Assembly (NCBI GenBank): GCA_026770575.1
Contig: MU657183.1
Location: forward strand, 209,765 to 273,764
Reading direction: 5' to 3'
Origin: Pelagophyceae sp. CCMP2097
Taxonomy: Eukaryota > Sar > Pelagophyceae
DNA: 64,000 nt
Under the pieces are notes generated by a model. That model saw only the letters and a list, made by a program, of their open reading frames with translations. It did no database searches and had not been told where the DNA came from. This document shows positions 23,301 to 35,100 of the stretch, piece by piece; position 1 is the first letter of the stretch, and every line of letters begins with the position of its first letter. Made by a program: the position numbers and the translations under genes.

Positions 23301-26300
23301 CGCGCCAGGCCGCGTGGCGCATCGCCGCCTGTGGCCCATAGATCCACAAACGCCGGGCGCGACAAAAAATCAAGAAAAGAAAACGCACCGAGAGGCGCGG
23401 CTGCCCGTCCTCGTCGAAACCGTCAGAGCCGTCGGGGTCGACGGCGCGCTTGCCGAGCCAGCCAACGATACGGCCGCGCTGCCCGTCCTCGGGCTGCTCG
23501 GCCTCGAGCGAACGTAGGAAGTGCCGCCGGCGAATCTCGGCGAACGGCTTCTCCAACGATGCCGCCGTCCCATGGTGGATGCCCTCGTGCAGCGCGATGC
23601 GCCGCGCGAGCTGGTCGTCGTCCAGCTGGCCCTCATAGCCGAGCTTGCGTAGGTGCGTATGGTGGCCGTCGAGGCGCTCCGTGCGGCGCTCCAGGCCGAG
23701 GAGCACGGTGAAGTGGACCTTGGAGCCGTGCTCGGCGCTGCACTCGAGGCGGTAGAGGACACGGCCGGCCGGGAGGCCGCCGGGGAAGCCGGCGCAGTAC
23801 GGAGTGGCAGTACTTGTCGCAGGACCGGTCCTTTTTCTTGTCCGCCTTGCAGCGGAAGAGCAGCGCCTGCTCGCACGAGTCATGGCAGACCTCGCAGCGC
23901 GGCCGCACGTCAATGGGCTGCGCCTCGACGGGCCGCGCCTTGAGAAACCGCTGCACGTGCTCAAACTCAAGCCGCCGCATCCGGTCGTCGCTCCACCGGT
24001 TCCGGTTCTTCTTGTCGACCTCGACGGCTGACGCCAAAAGCTCCTCTTCCAGCACCGCGTGCTTCGACGCCGCGTGCGCCGAATCGACGGTAGCATTCGT
24101 GTGTCCGGCCCGGCGCTCGGCCTCGGCGGCCATGGCGCGCTCGGCGACGGCCTTGGCCACGCGTGCGTTCATCCAGGCCTCGTAGCGCGGCGCGCGGAGC
24201 ATGTCGCGGTACAGCTCGAGCCAGCGTTTCGCGCCCGGCGTGCCCTCGCCGATGCGCCGCTTGATGACCTCGTCGATGCGGAGCGACAGCGGCGGCTTCG
24301 GCGGCGGCTCGACGAACGCCTCGATCGAGTACAGGCTCCAGAACGGCCGCAGCATCTCCTTAAAGTAGTCCGTGTCGGGGTCGTAGACGCCGCCCTCCTT
24401 GGGCAGTGGCACGCCCGTGTACCGCAGCCGCGCCGCCATGATCGGGTCGACGCGTCGCCGCGTCTCGGAGGGCGGCCGGTACAGGTCCGGCTGCAGCTCC
24501 TTGTTCAGGTCGACGCGCACGTGGTGCGGCAGCGCCCACGTCGAGTCGTGCGTGCCAATGTTGCAGAAGTAGTTCTGGTAGTACCGGCCGCTGTAGCACT
24601 CGACGAGGTCCCACTTCTTCAGAATGCCGGCACGCTTCTTCTGCGCCTCGGTCGCCGGCCGGACGACGTGGTCCTCGCGCTCCTCCGGCTGTGGCGCGAG
24701 CGTCGGGTTCGCGCGCCGCCAGGCCTCGTGCTCCTCCTGGTAGAACGGCCAGTTCGGCAGGCCGCACGCGTGCAGCGTCGTCGCGCGCACCAGTACCAGG
24801 TCCTCGAACTTGAGCAGCGCGTTGGAGGTCCACCACTCCGACTCCGCCTCGTCTCTTGCCGCAGCGCCTCTTTGGCCATGTCCTTGAGGATGCGGCTCCG
24901 CTTGCAGTCGCGGATGAACGCCTCGAGGTTCAGGTCGCCCGGCAGCGCCAGCGCCACGCGCCGGTTGAGCCGTGGGGCGACCGCCTCGACCGCCCGAAGC
25001 CGTGCCGACGGCTGCGCGGTGGCCGTACGCGAAGAGCTGCTCGTCGCTGCGGCCGGCAGAGGCCCTCGAGGAACTCTGGCGGTGTCGAGCAGCGCCGCGT
25101 ACTTGGCCACGAGGTGCGCCGGTCTCAGGGCCTCGAGGGCGCGCTGGAGCTCGGCGACGGTCGCAAAGTGCGGCCGCGCGCGGCAGACGAACCACTCGTG
25201 GCCCTGCACCGTCTCGCGTGCAAAGCCGAGCGCCGCGAGGACGCGGTGCACTGTGGGGACGTCAAGGTGCGCCTTGACGTTCGGGTTCGACAGCGTGAGC
25301 CATCGGTACGTCGGCTCCTCCGGGTACGCGTAGACGCACTTGAGCACCATGATCAGTGCCTCGCGCGACTGCGACGAGAGCAAGCCCAGGCCGAGCGTCG
25401 TCGAAACCTATTTCAATTTTGAGCTTTGGAGGTGCGTTCGACCAAAAAGGTACGGGATGCTTGACGCACCGCCGGGGGCTGCGGCGCGACGACCACTGCT
25501 GCCTCCAGCGCCGGCGCCGGCGCAGCAGCGTCCCGAGCACGTCGCTGCGGTCCGCCTCTCGAGCTGCTCGTCGTCCCTTGCCGCTTCTTCCGTCCGCCTT
25601 GCGCGGTCAGCGAGCGCCTCTCTTGCCGCGGCGGCTCGGCGACGGCGTCGTGTCGCTGGTCGTCGATGAGCACCAGCGCCAAGCACGACTGCACGGCTGC
25701 GTCTCGGCGGACTCGTCGCGCGACCAAGAATTTTCCGTCTTGCGGGCCGTCGTCAGTCGTCGGACATTCTCGAGGGCCCTTTTTCAAAGGCGCCTCTTTT
25801 CGACGCTGCGTCGCGCGGCTCGGGTCGCGCGGTGGATCGGGCCGGTCGCGCTGCCGGCGCGTCGACGTGCTGTTCCAACCTGTGGTGCAGATTGTGAAGA
25901 AGGGGCCACGCGCGGACGACGATGTTCGACTCACGATTGCGCGTCTCGCGTCTCGACGTCGGTCAGCACCAGCGAGACCGGCGGCGGCGACGACCTGCAT
26001 GCTAAATCTCGTCGGGATCGCGACGGCGCGACCGTTCCGTCGAACTTTTCAAAACGGTCAGCTCACCTCGCCGCGTCGTCGGAGCGGCCGCGCCGAATCG
26101 GCTGCGCCTCGTCGGGCTGTGCTCATCGAGCAGCATGGCATCCGGCTGCGCGGCCTCCAGCTTCTTCGCCGCCTTGTGCCGCTTCTTGGCCTCCTTGCGC
26201 CGTTCCGCTTCGACTCACTGCGCGAAGAGCGCCACCTTCCACGCGTTCTGCAAGGCAATGGCGCCGATGAAGCCGGTGCAGTCGCGGCGGCCGCAGAAGG

Positions 26301-29147
26301 ACGGCGGTAAAGAGCCGTCGTACGTCGTCAAACACATGGGCTCTTGAGCGTAGTTCAGCGCGAGCCAGGCGCCGCTCGGGATGTCCTTCGTCGCGACCTA
26401 AAAGACGCGCTGCACGCCGTCGATCTCGAACCTATAAAGAGTTGTCAGCAGTTTGAGCAGGAAGCACCATGGCATCGTAGGTTTCGAAGGAAGGCGGTGG
26501 ACACGGAGCGCGCGCCACTCGAGCGTCCTACGGCAGAAAAAGTCATTTGTGGCAAAATGATCGAGGATGAAAGACATATCATCGTCAGAGGCATTGGTAT
26601 CCTCACATGTTCGGGTGCGTGCAGGCGTTGTTCGCGAACCGCGCCAGCGAGCCCGATTCCTCGGCGTCGATGCACGTCTTCTTGCCCTCGAGCCAGACCG
26701 TGTAGCGCGTCGGCGGCCGCTTCAGCCGCTCCGCCTCCGTGACGCACTCGCCCAGGTACTCGACGACGACATCGCCCCGCATCATGGTGGCCGTCGTCTT
26801 CAGGCCGAAGCCCGCGCCCTTCCTGGCCTGGTCGACGCTCAGCACCGGCCTAGGGTGGCAATGTCGGACGACGGCACTCCATAATCACTCCCGTCTCTCG
26901 CGTTCGACGGCCACACTTTTGGGCCTTGCCCGGCGCCCCCCCGCCTCTGATGCCGCCCACGGCGCGGTCTGTGGCGACGGTTTGGGTTTTCCAACCAGAA
27001 ATCGCCGACACGGGCCCCGACCACTCCCGCGGCAGCGAGCCGGCAAACTTCTGGCGCCACCAGCTCGGCTTGTTGCCCGTGATGGCGTCGTCCTGGCGTC
27101 GCGAATTGTATATCTGACAGAAGTATTTTGGCGCTTCTCCTCACGACTGTCGCACAAAGGAATCAGTGAAAGACGCGGCGTGCGCGCTGCCGGCCGATCC
27201 AGGAGCTCAAAGGGCTCGCCGCCGTCGCCGATGTAGCCGCTGTAGGCCTCCACAGCCTCGCCCTGGTCGTCGGAGCGCTGCGAGAAGAGCAGCGTCGGCT
27301 CCTTTGTCGTGCCGTCCGCCTTGGCCTTCTTGCCGCAGTTGCCCAACACGACGCGCAGCTGGTCCTTGAAATGCTTCCGGACGAGCCGGCCGCCCTTGTC
27401 GACGAGGAAGATGCCCATGCCCACCAGGTTGTTGTCGTCCTCAAACGCCTTGGTCGCGTAGCTGCGGGAATCGATGAATGACTGTGGGCGACGGCGAGGG
27501 GCTAATGACGAGCTCGTGAAACGAGCACCGTCACACTCTCCTCTCGTCGAGCCGGATGCATCTCTCGTCGTTGGATGCATCTCTCGTTTGCGGCCTCAAA
27601 ATTGTGCGGACGCGGCCTTTCAAAACCCGAGCGAGGCCTGGTAGAGCATGCCGAGCCGCGTCGGCTTCGATGAGTCCTTGGTTGCGCAGCGCCGGAGGCC
27701 GACGTGCTCCCAGACCTTGACCGCGGCCCGCGTCGCGCTGAGCACGATGGCCTCGACGCCGAGGCGGCGGCCGAGCGCGATGAGGTCGAGCCTGTTCCAG
27801 GAGTCGGTGAGAGAGGGTCGGCCGGGGGGTGGGTGGGGGTGAGAGTCGACCATGGGTGAAACGCATGGTTGCCCCTGCTCTGCACGCAGTGCCGCACGCC
27901 CTCATTTCGAAAACAAGACGGATTTGTGAAGTTGTGCGGATCGGGCGCCGGTGCGGACTCGAAGTGCAGCAGACCGTGCCCGCGCGCTTCGGGCATCGTG
28001 ACGGCCGCATCGACGTAGAAGATGATCGGGAGCTCCTGTGATGCGAGGATGCCGGAAAGGTGCGAAGATGCCGAAAAGAAGTGGTCGTCGTCGTCCCGCA
28101 AAAGCTTTAGAATGCAAAAGACACACCTCCGACAGCTCGACCTTGCCCTTCCACTCGAGGCGCTTCGGCAGGACGACCGCCTGGAAGACGACGGCCGACA
28201 GCTTGTGCAGGACCTGCATACTCACGTTCAAGACGAGAATTAAGAGATGCAAAGTCGAATAGCGTCGCGGCAAACGACGGTCCCCATACGGACCAGGGAG
28301 AGGAGCAGCTTAAGCTCTTCCGCCGTGCCGTCGATGATCTGCATGATGTGGCTCTCCCACGTGAACGGCGTCGTCGGAAGCGGGCCGTAGTCCTCCTCGT
28401 CGTCCTCGTTGCGCCGCGTCCACTCCTCAGACCACATGAAGCCCTCGGAGAACCAGTCCTTCCAGCCGTAGCGCAGGATATCCGCGACCTTTGGCGCTCC
28501 GGATGCCGTCAGCTTGCCGTTGAAAACGAACTCGGTGGAAATGGCCGCCGTCTGCAGGGAGTGCTTGTACTTGGAAACGACGATCTCGACGTCCTTGAGC
28601 GCCGCGATGAGCTTCGGGTACAGGTCGCACACGAGGCGCTCGCGCTCGTGGCGCGGCGAGGACCGCCGCTCGACGAGCGCGTCCCTAGCGGGGATCGAGG
28701 GGTCACGTTTCGAGGCAGGGCAGTGACGTTTCTTCAATGGCGGCAGTCACTTTTCGACTTTCAAAGGGCGCCGACGCGCGCGCCACGACGTTTTTTTTGG
28801 GGGGGGGTGGGGGTTGTCGGAGAAGGACGCTCTCGAGTGGAGCAGAGAGACTCGCCGCGAGCCCCCTTCGAAAGAAGAAGAAACGAGTTTCTTCAACGAC
28901 GTCGGGTCGTTTCGCGACTTTCCAAGGGCGCCGACGCCCGCGTCACGACCGGGGTTGGGGCGATCACCGGAGAATGGCCGTTCCGAGGGGGCGCCCGCAA
29001 GGCGACTCACGCGATGTCGACGCGGTCCCGGCGCTTCAGCTTGTCCTTGCGCGCGACCTTCTCCGCGTAGTCCGGATCCGAGCCCGACCAATGCCGATCG
29101 CTGCCGCCTCTTTTTGAAAGCGAAGACGCCTTTTCGTGGCGCCTCAT
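20315..29147 (-). pseudogene. Copy 2 of the GNAT-SET-PUB-PHD-AP2 multidomain gene (inverted, decayed)
   Basis: This is the inverted member of the family. Exon 1 (29011-29147) starts with ATG and reads MRRHEKASS, then a basic segment. Further exons are 28294-28684, 28127-28213, 27959-28035, 27627-27791 and from 27461 downward. The long PUB/WW/PHD exon is 23389-25407. The AP2-like exons lie at about 21150-21540, and the gene ends at TGA (20315-20317). Lesions: TAG in the SET domain at 26398-26400, shared with copy 3; a frame shift of two bases near 24853; one extra base near 23801 inside the PHD-like region; a frame change near 26120; and Ser replacing the first post-SET Cys. The linker frame near KKLEAAQ is intact here, unlike in copies 1 and 3. 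Intron 1 is only 326 bp. Confidence 0.8.
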
Positions 29148-30139
29148 CGTGCCTAAACGCCTTGTCCTGCTTTCGCCGCACCGAATGCCACGTGCAGGCA
29201 GGAGCTCCCGACGCTTCGAAGTTGCTGACGAAAGCGTCGAGATTCTTCAAGATCAGATTCTGCTTCAAGAGGTCCCCGGAGTTCATGTTCCCAGAATTGG
29301 GCGCGGGGTTCCGCACGATTTGGCGAAGGTTTTGCGCCAGACACACTGCCAGTGGCAGAGTCCCTCCCACACAAGAGGGTGCGTACGACCGGCGGGCCAG
29401 GACGACGTGGCCGGCGAACCAGTTTGTCCATGCTCTCGAGCGAAGCGCATACGCGGCCATTCTTGCCGTTGCGGTCGAATGAGGCGGGCGGTCCTGCGAC
29501 CACGGCTTTCGCCGGCCGTGGCGGCTCTGCGATGCGCGGCCTACGATCCACTGCCACAGTCCTCTGAATTGCATGCCGGCGCGATACAGATAAACGATCC
29601 TCGAGGGCAGACTGTGGCGGCGATGGCAGCGCCGGTGGATGCATCCCGAAAGCCCGAGGTGGCGTCGCGCGCAAAGCCCCCGGAAGGCGTCGTGCTCAGG
29701 GCGCGTTCGAGCGGCGACGGTCGTGAACGAGGCTCGCGTCTCGGAGGGCGGACGGAGCTTTTGAGGAGCCCGCTTGCGCGGATGCGTGACGGCGCGGGAG
29801 CGCGGGCCTCTCCCGGAGCTCGCACACTGCGGCTCACACGCTCTTCCGTCTCTAAGATCCGAGTGGCGCCCCTCAAAGCTCCGAGTGGCCCCCAAGCCGG
29901 CCCACGACGCACCGCGTCGAGTGAGACGAGCCACCAGGCCTGCCGGGGCCGCTCCTCGGAGTGCGAAGGAAGCGGCGCCAAGAGTGCGAAAGAAGCGGCA
30001 CCGAAAACGGCGTTCTGGCTTTGCAAAGAGCAACTCCACCACTGCCTTGCCGGTGCGCGACCGTGTCCGAGGCTTACGAGAGGACGCCGGCTGGTGGATC
30101 CGTGAATGCATCTCGCTCGGACTCGAGTCTCGTTGTCTG
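29148..30139. other. Upstream region of copy 2; no recognised gene
   Basis: About 29150-29280 (minus strand) matches the upstream region of copy 3 near 45830-46035, including the run GATCTTGAAGAATCTCG, so the promoter or 5' UTR was duplicated too. About 29380-29560 matches 4770-4960 upstream of copy 1. A long open minus-strand frame crosses this area but shows no conserved motif, and I regard it as chance. Confidence 0.45.
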
Positions 30140-31825
30140 TTAAATGTCGGGACTGTCGCCGAGCGGCGCACGGTCGGCGGGCGGCGAGGCGGCCGGGTGC
30201 GCCGCGCGCGCCGCGGCGAGCTTGGCGAGGGCGACTTTGGCGATTGCGACGTCTTGCACCTGCGAGGCCCGACGTCGACGTCTGCTTCGCCTTCCAAAGT
30301 TCCAACGTGCTCCCTCGCACGGACGCAGGTCGCGACGGCGACGCCGGTGAGGTCGCAGACGATGGTGCGGCCTACCGCGGAGCCTCGGGAGGGCCGGCGT
30401 GGCCGGCGGCTCGCCTCCTCGCGCGCCGGCGCACTCGGGGCGTCGACGCACCCGGGATGGCGGCGGCGGCAGTTTCCTGGGCGAAGAATTTGCCGAGATG
30501 GACGACCTTGGCCGCGTCGAGCGATTCGTCGGCGAGCGCCGAGGCACACTCCCCAAAAGCGACGCATTGAACTACGGAGTCGCAGAGCACGACCGAGGCC
30601 TACCGCCGCGTCACGCCCGACGGCAACTGTGGAGACGCACCCTGCGGAGCACGCGCGGCCCGAGCTCGCGCTTGCCCGCGCCGTCGGCGCCCAGCGCGAT
30701 TACCAAAGCGCCGTCGATCACATCATGGACGATGGCCTCCGTCGAGGGCGTGCAAGTAATCTAGCTCCAACGGTCGGACAAACGGCCGTCGCGCCGGATC
30801 GGGGTCCCACGCAACTGGAGCGCCCCCGTGTCGGTGCCCTCCATGCTGGGGAGCTCTCTCCATGTACTGCCGGTCGCAGGATTCCCCGTCGCTCGTATGC
30901 TCCGACGCGGCGTTGGACGACGACGTCCGCGTCGAGCGCGGCTTGTACGTCGGCGTCTCCCCCGGAGCCAGCACCGGCGCGGGCGGCGGCCAGCGCCGCG
31001 TGCGTCGTCCCAGCGACACCGCCGCCCCACCCCGCCGCCGACGCCGCAAAGGCGTCGGCCGAGGCCTGGGTCCGCGAGACGACGACGAGCTTCAATGCGG
31101 CGTCTGCGGCGAGGACTTGCGGGACGTACTCGGCGACCAGCTTGGCCACGACCCCAGTGCCGTAAATGGCCACGACCGACGGCCGCGGCGAGAACAAGCG
31201 GACGCAGAGCGCTGCCTACGCTGCGAGTGGGACCGCGCAGACGCGGGGTATGGACAAAATGGGGAGTATTTCCATGCATGGGACGCACGGCGGCGGCGGT
31301 GCGGACATCCGTCAGGTGTCCGTCGTCCGCGAGGACGGCCTACGAGGCGTCGCTCGGATACGACCATTCGGTCGAGGGCCCCGCGCACGGCAGCCACGGC
31401 GGGCGATTCCCATTGACGCGCACCTCGAGTTGCCCTGTGCGGCGAGAGAAGCAGAGCACGACACCCTGCGAGTTCGAGAGGCCGACCGCCGCGTTGCCGG
31501 GGAAGCCGCCGGCGACCTTTGGAGCGCGTGGCGGCGCGCGGCGCTCGATTGAATTCTCACCTTGACGACCCAGATCTCGTCCTGGTGGAGATAGCCAGAC
31601 TTGATGCATGCATCGCCGCCGGCAGAGCCGCCCTGAATGCCGCGTCCGAGGCGCAAACGGGCGCGAAAGGCCCACCTGGCCTTCGACGCGGACGTGCGAG
31701 ACGGGTGCGAGGTAGGCCCCGCCGCTTGCGAGCGCTATAAACGCCGTGCGCATGCATTCGGTCAGCTCGACCACATCAAACGCCGACCGCACAATCTCGT
31801 CCTTGGTCACCACGAGCGGGGCCAT
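30140..31825 (-). CDS. Ornithine cyclodeaminase / mu-crystallin family NAD(P)-binding protein
   Basis: Nine exons with fully consistent phase: 31825-31676, 31632-31561, 31516-31424, 31339-31289, 31215-30919, 30760-30641, 30599-30452, 30371-30337 and 30259-30140, giving 361 residues, close to the family size. It begins MAPLVVTKDEIV. Family landmarks follow in order: GDACIKSGYLHQDEIWVVKV, GGFPGNAAVGLSNSQG, HLTDVRTAAA, the Rossmann motif VVAIYGTGVVA, ITCTPSTEA, ALVIALGADGAGKREL, CVAFGE and DLTGVAVQD near the end. Members deaminate ornithine to proline, act as ketimine reductases or as alanine dehydrogenases; the substrate here cannot be told. Three introns are only 41-44 bp. It is divergent from the kinase gene across about 300 bp. 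Confidence 0.88.
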
Positions 31826-32126
31826 GCAAGAGGGCGAGCACCGTCGACGGAACACGGTCCACACGTCCACTGGAACACACACAGGTGTCGCCGAAAAACA
31901 ACAAAACAAAATGAGTCGGTGAATCCGTGAGGTTTTTCTGCGCTGCACTGTCGGCAAGTTTTAACGAGGCGGCTGCGGCGGCCGTCGGCGCTGCTGGGCC
32001 GGCGCGGCCCGCCGCGTCGCGCCCGAGTCAACCGCGTCGACCGAGGCGGCGCGTCGAAACGGGCCTAGCGGCGCGTCGGCGGCTCTTCAGGGGCCCGTTT
32101 GCTCTTCGGCGGCCCTTTCGGTGGTC
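31826..32126. promoter_or_regulatory. Short divergent intergenic region (cyclodeaminase / kinase)
   Basis: About 300 bp separate the two start codons, so both promoters must lie here if the starts are right. It includes an A-rich stretch (AAAAACAACAAAACAAAATG near 31895-31914). I see no clear TATA box or known operator. The assignment rests on geometry only. Confidence 0.4.
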
Positions 32127-35100
32127 ATGGAGACTCTCATGCGCATCTTCGGCTGCGGGAAGAAGAGCGACGCGGTGCACGTGCTCCGGGACAGTCAAAC
32201 TCTTGATTTTCCGGACGACGGTTCGACCGGTGAACCCAACGCCGCGTTCGGCGCGTTCGGCGGAGGCGGAGGCGGTGGATTCGGCGCACAGCAGTGGTGC
32301 GCAACGCCCCATTCACACGTACGCTCACCGCCAACGCTAGGTTGCAGCTCCCGGGCAGCTCCCGGCCGCGGAGTGCGTGCCCAATGCGTGCCAAAGCGCC
32401 GACGCGCCGCCGACGCCCGAGAAAGCTGAAGAGCGCATCACCGCCGCGTAGGCGCGCGCGACATGGGCGAACTGAGTCGGAAATACGTGCGTCCTCTGCG
32501 GACCGCCGGGACGCGCCGTGGGGGTGTTTGCCGCCGTCGCAGACGCGTCGGTTGACCCTGCGGCACATCGAATCTCCCGTGCACGCCGACAAACGTAGAC
32601 CGTCGGTGGCGTCATCGGCATCGGCGGCGACGCGACCGTTTACGTGGTGCGATTTGCACTCGAGTTTTTGCATGGTATGGTTTATGTACCCAGGGTCACG
32701 TGATAGGTGACGCGGAAATCGGACGGGGTCCGCCTCGCCTGCAAATTCATCGACCGCCGCAAGCCGCGGTGCGAGACGAACGACGCGCACGCCGTTTCTG
32801 CGCTGAAGATCTCCGCCGCTGCTGCGACTGCCGGCGGCCGCGCGGCCATGCGAAGAACGGCGCCCGCAAAGGGCAAACCTTTGCGGACCTTTGGACCTTG
32901 TCATAGGAACCTTGTCACTCTTGTCACGGGGACCTTGTTGCGGGGACGTTGTCACAGCGTTCTTGTCGCAAGGACCTTGTTGCGGGGACGTTGTCACAGC
33001 GTTCTATTGTCGCAAGGACCTTGTTGCGGGGACGTTGTCACAGCGTTCTTGTCGCAAGGACCTTGTTGCGGGGACCTTGCCACTTTTCCAGAGGGACCCT
33101 GTCACGGGACCTTGTCAGAGGGACCCTGTCACATGGATCCTGTCGCAGAGACCTTGTCCTAGGGACCTCTCGCAAGACTGCGTCACGGGGTCCTTTTGAC
33201 AGGGATCACGGGACTTTACAACTTTGTCATCGGGGCCTTGTCACGGGGACCTTTTCAGGGGTCTTTGTCGCAGGGCCCTTTCAAGGGACCCTGTCATACG
33301 GACCTTGACGCAGGGACCGTGCCACCTTGCCAAAGGGACCTCGTCACAGAGACTTTGCCATAGTGGTCTCGCCGCAGGGATCTCGCCGCAGGGATCTCGC
33401 CACGGGGACCTCGTCACTGAGTTCGCGTCACAAGGTTCGCCTCACAGGTTTCTTATCACAGAGATGTCTTCACAGGGTTCTCGACACGGGGACCTTGTCA
33501 AAGTGGGTCAAAGTGGAGCATGTCAAAGGGGCCTTGTTAGAGGGGCCTTATCACAGGGACCTTGCGCAGGCACCTTGTCACAGGGGACCTTGTTGAAGGA
33601 CCTTTCATGAGACCTCGATGCGGGGACCTTGTCGCAGGAACCTTGTCGCAGGGTTCTCCTCGCAGGGACCTCGTCAAAAGGACATTGTCGTAGGGTCCCT
33701 GTCACGGGGACCTTGTCACTGGGCTCTTGCCGCGGGGACCTTGTCACAGGGTTCTTGTCGCAGGGACCCGGTCACAGCGACTTTGCCATAGGGTTCTCAT
33801 CATTGGGACCTGCTCACGACCTTGTCGCAGGGGGGACGTTGTCACTTGGATCTTGTCACGGGACCGTGTCACGGGACTGTGTCACGGGGTTCTTCTCACA
33901 GGCTTCTTTTCGAAGCGAAGTTGCCAGGAGGACCCTTGCCCGAGGGACCTTGCCAGAGAGTTGCTGGGAGGCCTCGAAGCTGCCGTCCCCCGCGCGCGAC
34001 TGCCTTTGCTAGGCGCGCGGCGCGCGTCGACCGCGAGCTCGACGTGCACTCGCGGCTGCCGCGGCACGCGCACATCGTTCCGTGCCTCGAGGTGCGTTTT
34101 CGGCCTCTGCGGGTTTGCCGCCCCCGCGTTGCGGGTTTTCCGCCAGGGATGCGTGCGCCGTTGAGAGCGTTTCGCCCGGACGGACGCCGGAGACGGAGCG
34201 GGCCGCCCCCCACGATCCTCTGCGGCTCTGCGACGCGGCGCGTTTTCGGATTCGCCGCCCCGCCGACCCTGCCGATTCTTTCCCCGACTCCTCGAGACGG
34301 TCCGGACACTCTCGACGGTCCTCTGCGGACTGCTCCGAGTCGCGTTTCGGAGTTTGGCTTGCGGTACTGATGGGACGGGCGTCGAGAGCCCTGTGCGGAG
34401 CTGGGCCGTAGGAGACCATGTCCGGACGGACCGTCGAGATCGGCCTCCCCGAGAAGGCGGCCCCTTTCGACGGCGTGGCCCCTCGACGGCCCTGCCCCGA
34501 GGCGCTTCGGCCATTTCGGGTCGCCTTGGCTGCCGCCTTGGCTGCCGGATTGCTGAAGAGGCCCGGTACGTGCCTCTCCAGAACCAGGAGAACCGGCGCC
34601 GTCGTCCGCAGGGACCGTCCTCGACGGACCCTCGGCCGGTCTCGACGGCCCTCGGCGGACTCTTGTACGGCTGTGGTGACGGGAGCCTCGACGGTCCCTT
34701 GTGCGGTCATGGAGTCTTCCTCTCTCCGTCCATCGAGCAGTCCTCTGCGGAGCCGAGAACGGTCCTCTGCGGCCCTCGACGGCCTCGGTGGACCCCATGC
34801 CCTCGACGGTCCTCTGGACCCAGGAGGCTGTCTTCCTTGGACCACTGTCTGGACCGCTGTCCTGAGCGGGCCTCGACGGGCTCTTCGCGGCCCTCCTCTG
34901 CGTGCGCTCGGCGGCCCTCTGCGGAGCCGACAACGGCCCGAGGCGAATCTCGACGGGTCTGCGGAGCCTCTTCCGGCCTCGCCGAGTCGGACCCGATCAA
35001 CGAAGGGCCTTTTGCGCAAGGAAGCGGCCTTCTTTGGACCCGAGGCAAGTTGTGCGGCCTTTTGCCGGCCCCTCCCTCCCTCGAGCCGGGCGCCTCTGCG

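Noticed and set aside
28747..30567. 606-codon minus-strand open frame
   Set aside because: It runs through intron 1 of copy 2 and through known cyclodeaminase exons in the wrong frame; it shows no motif.
32891..33610. Long overlapping plus-strand open frames with GTLSQGPCH-like repeats
   Set aside because: They come from a short minisatellite lying between two kinase exons; several frames are open at once, and there is no conserved domain.
32885..33980. Possible CRISPR array
   Set aside because: Units are directly abutting and degenerate, without unique spacers of constant length, and the genome is eukaryotic.
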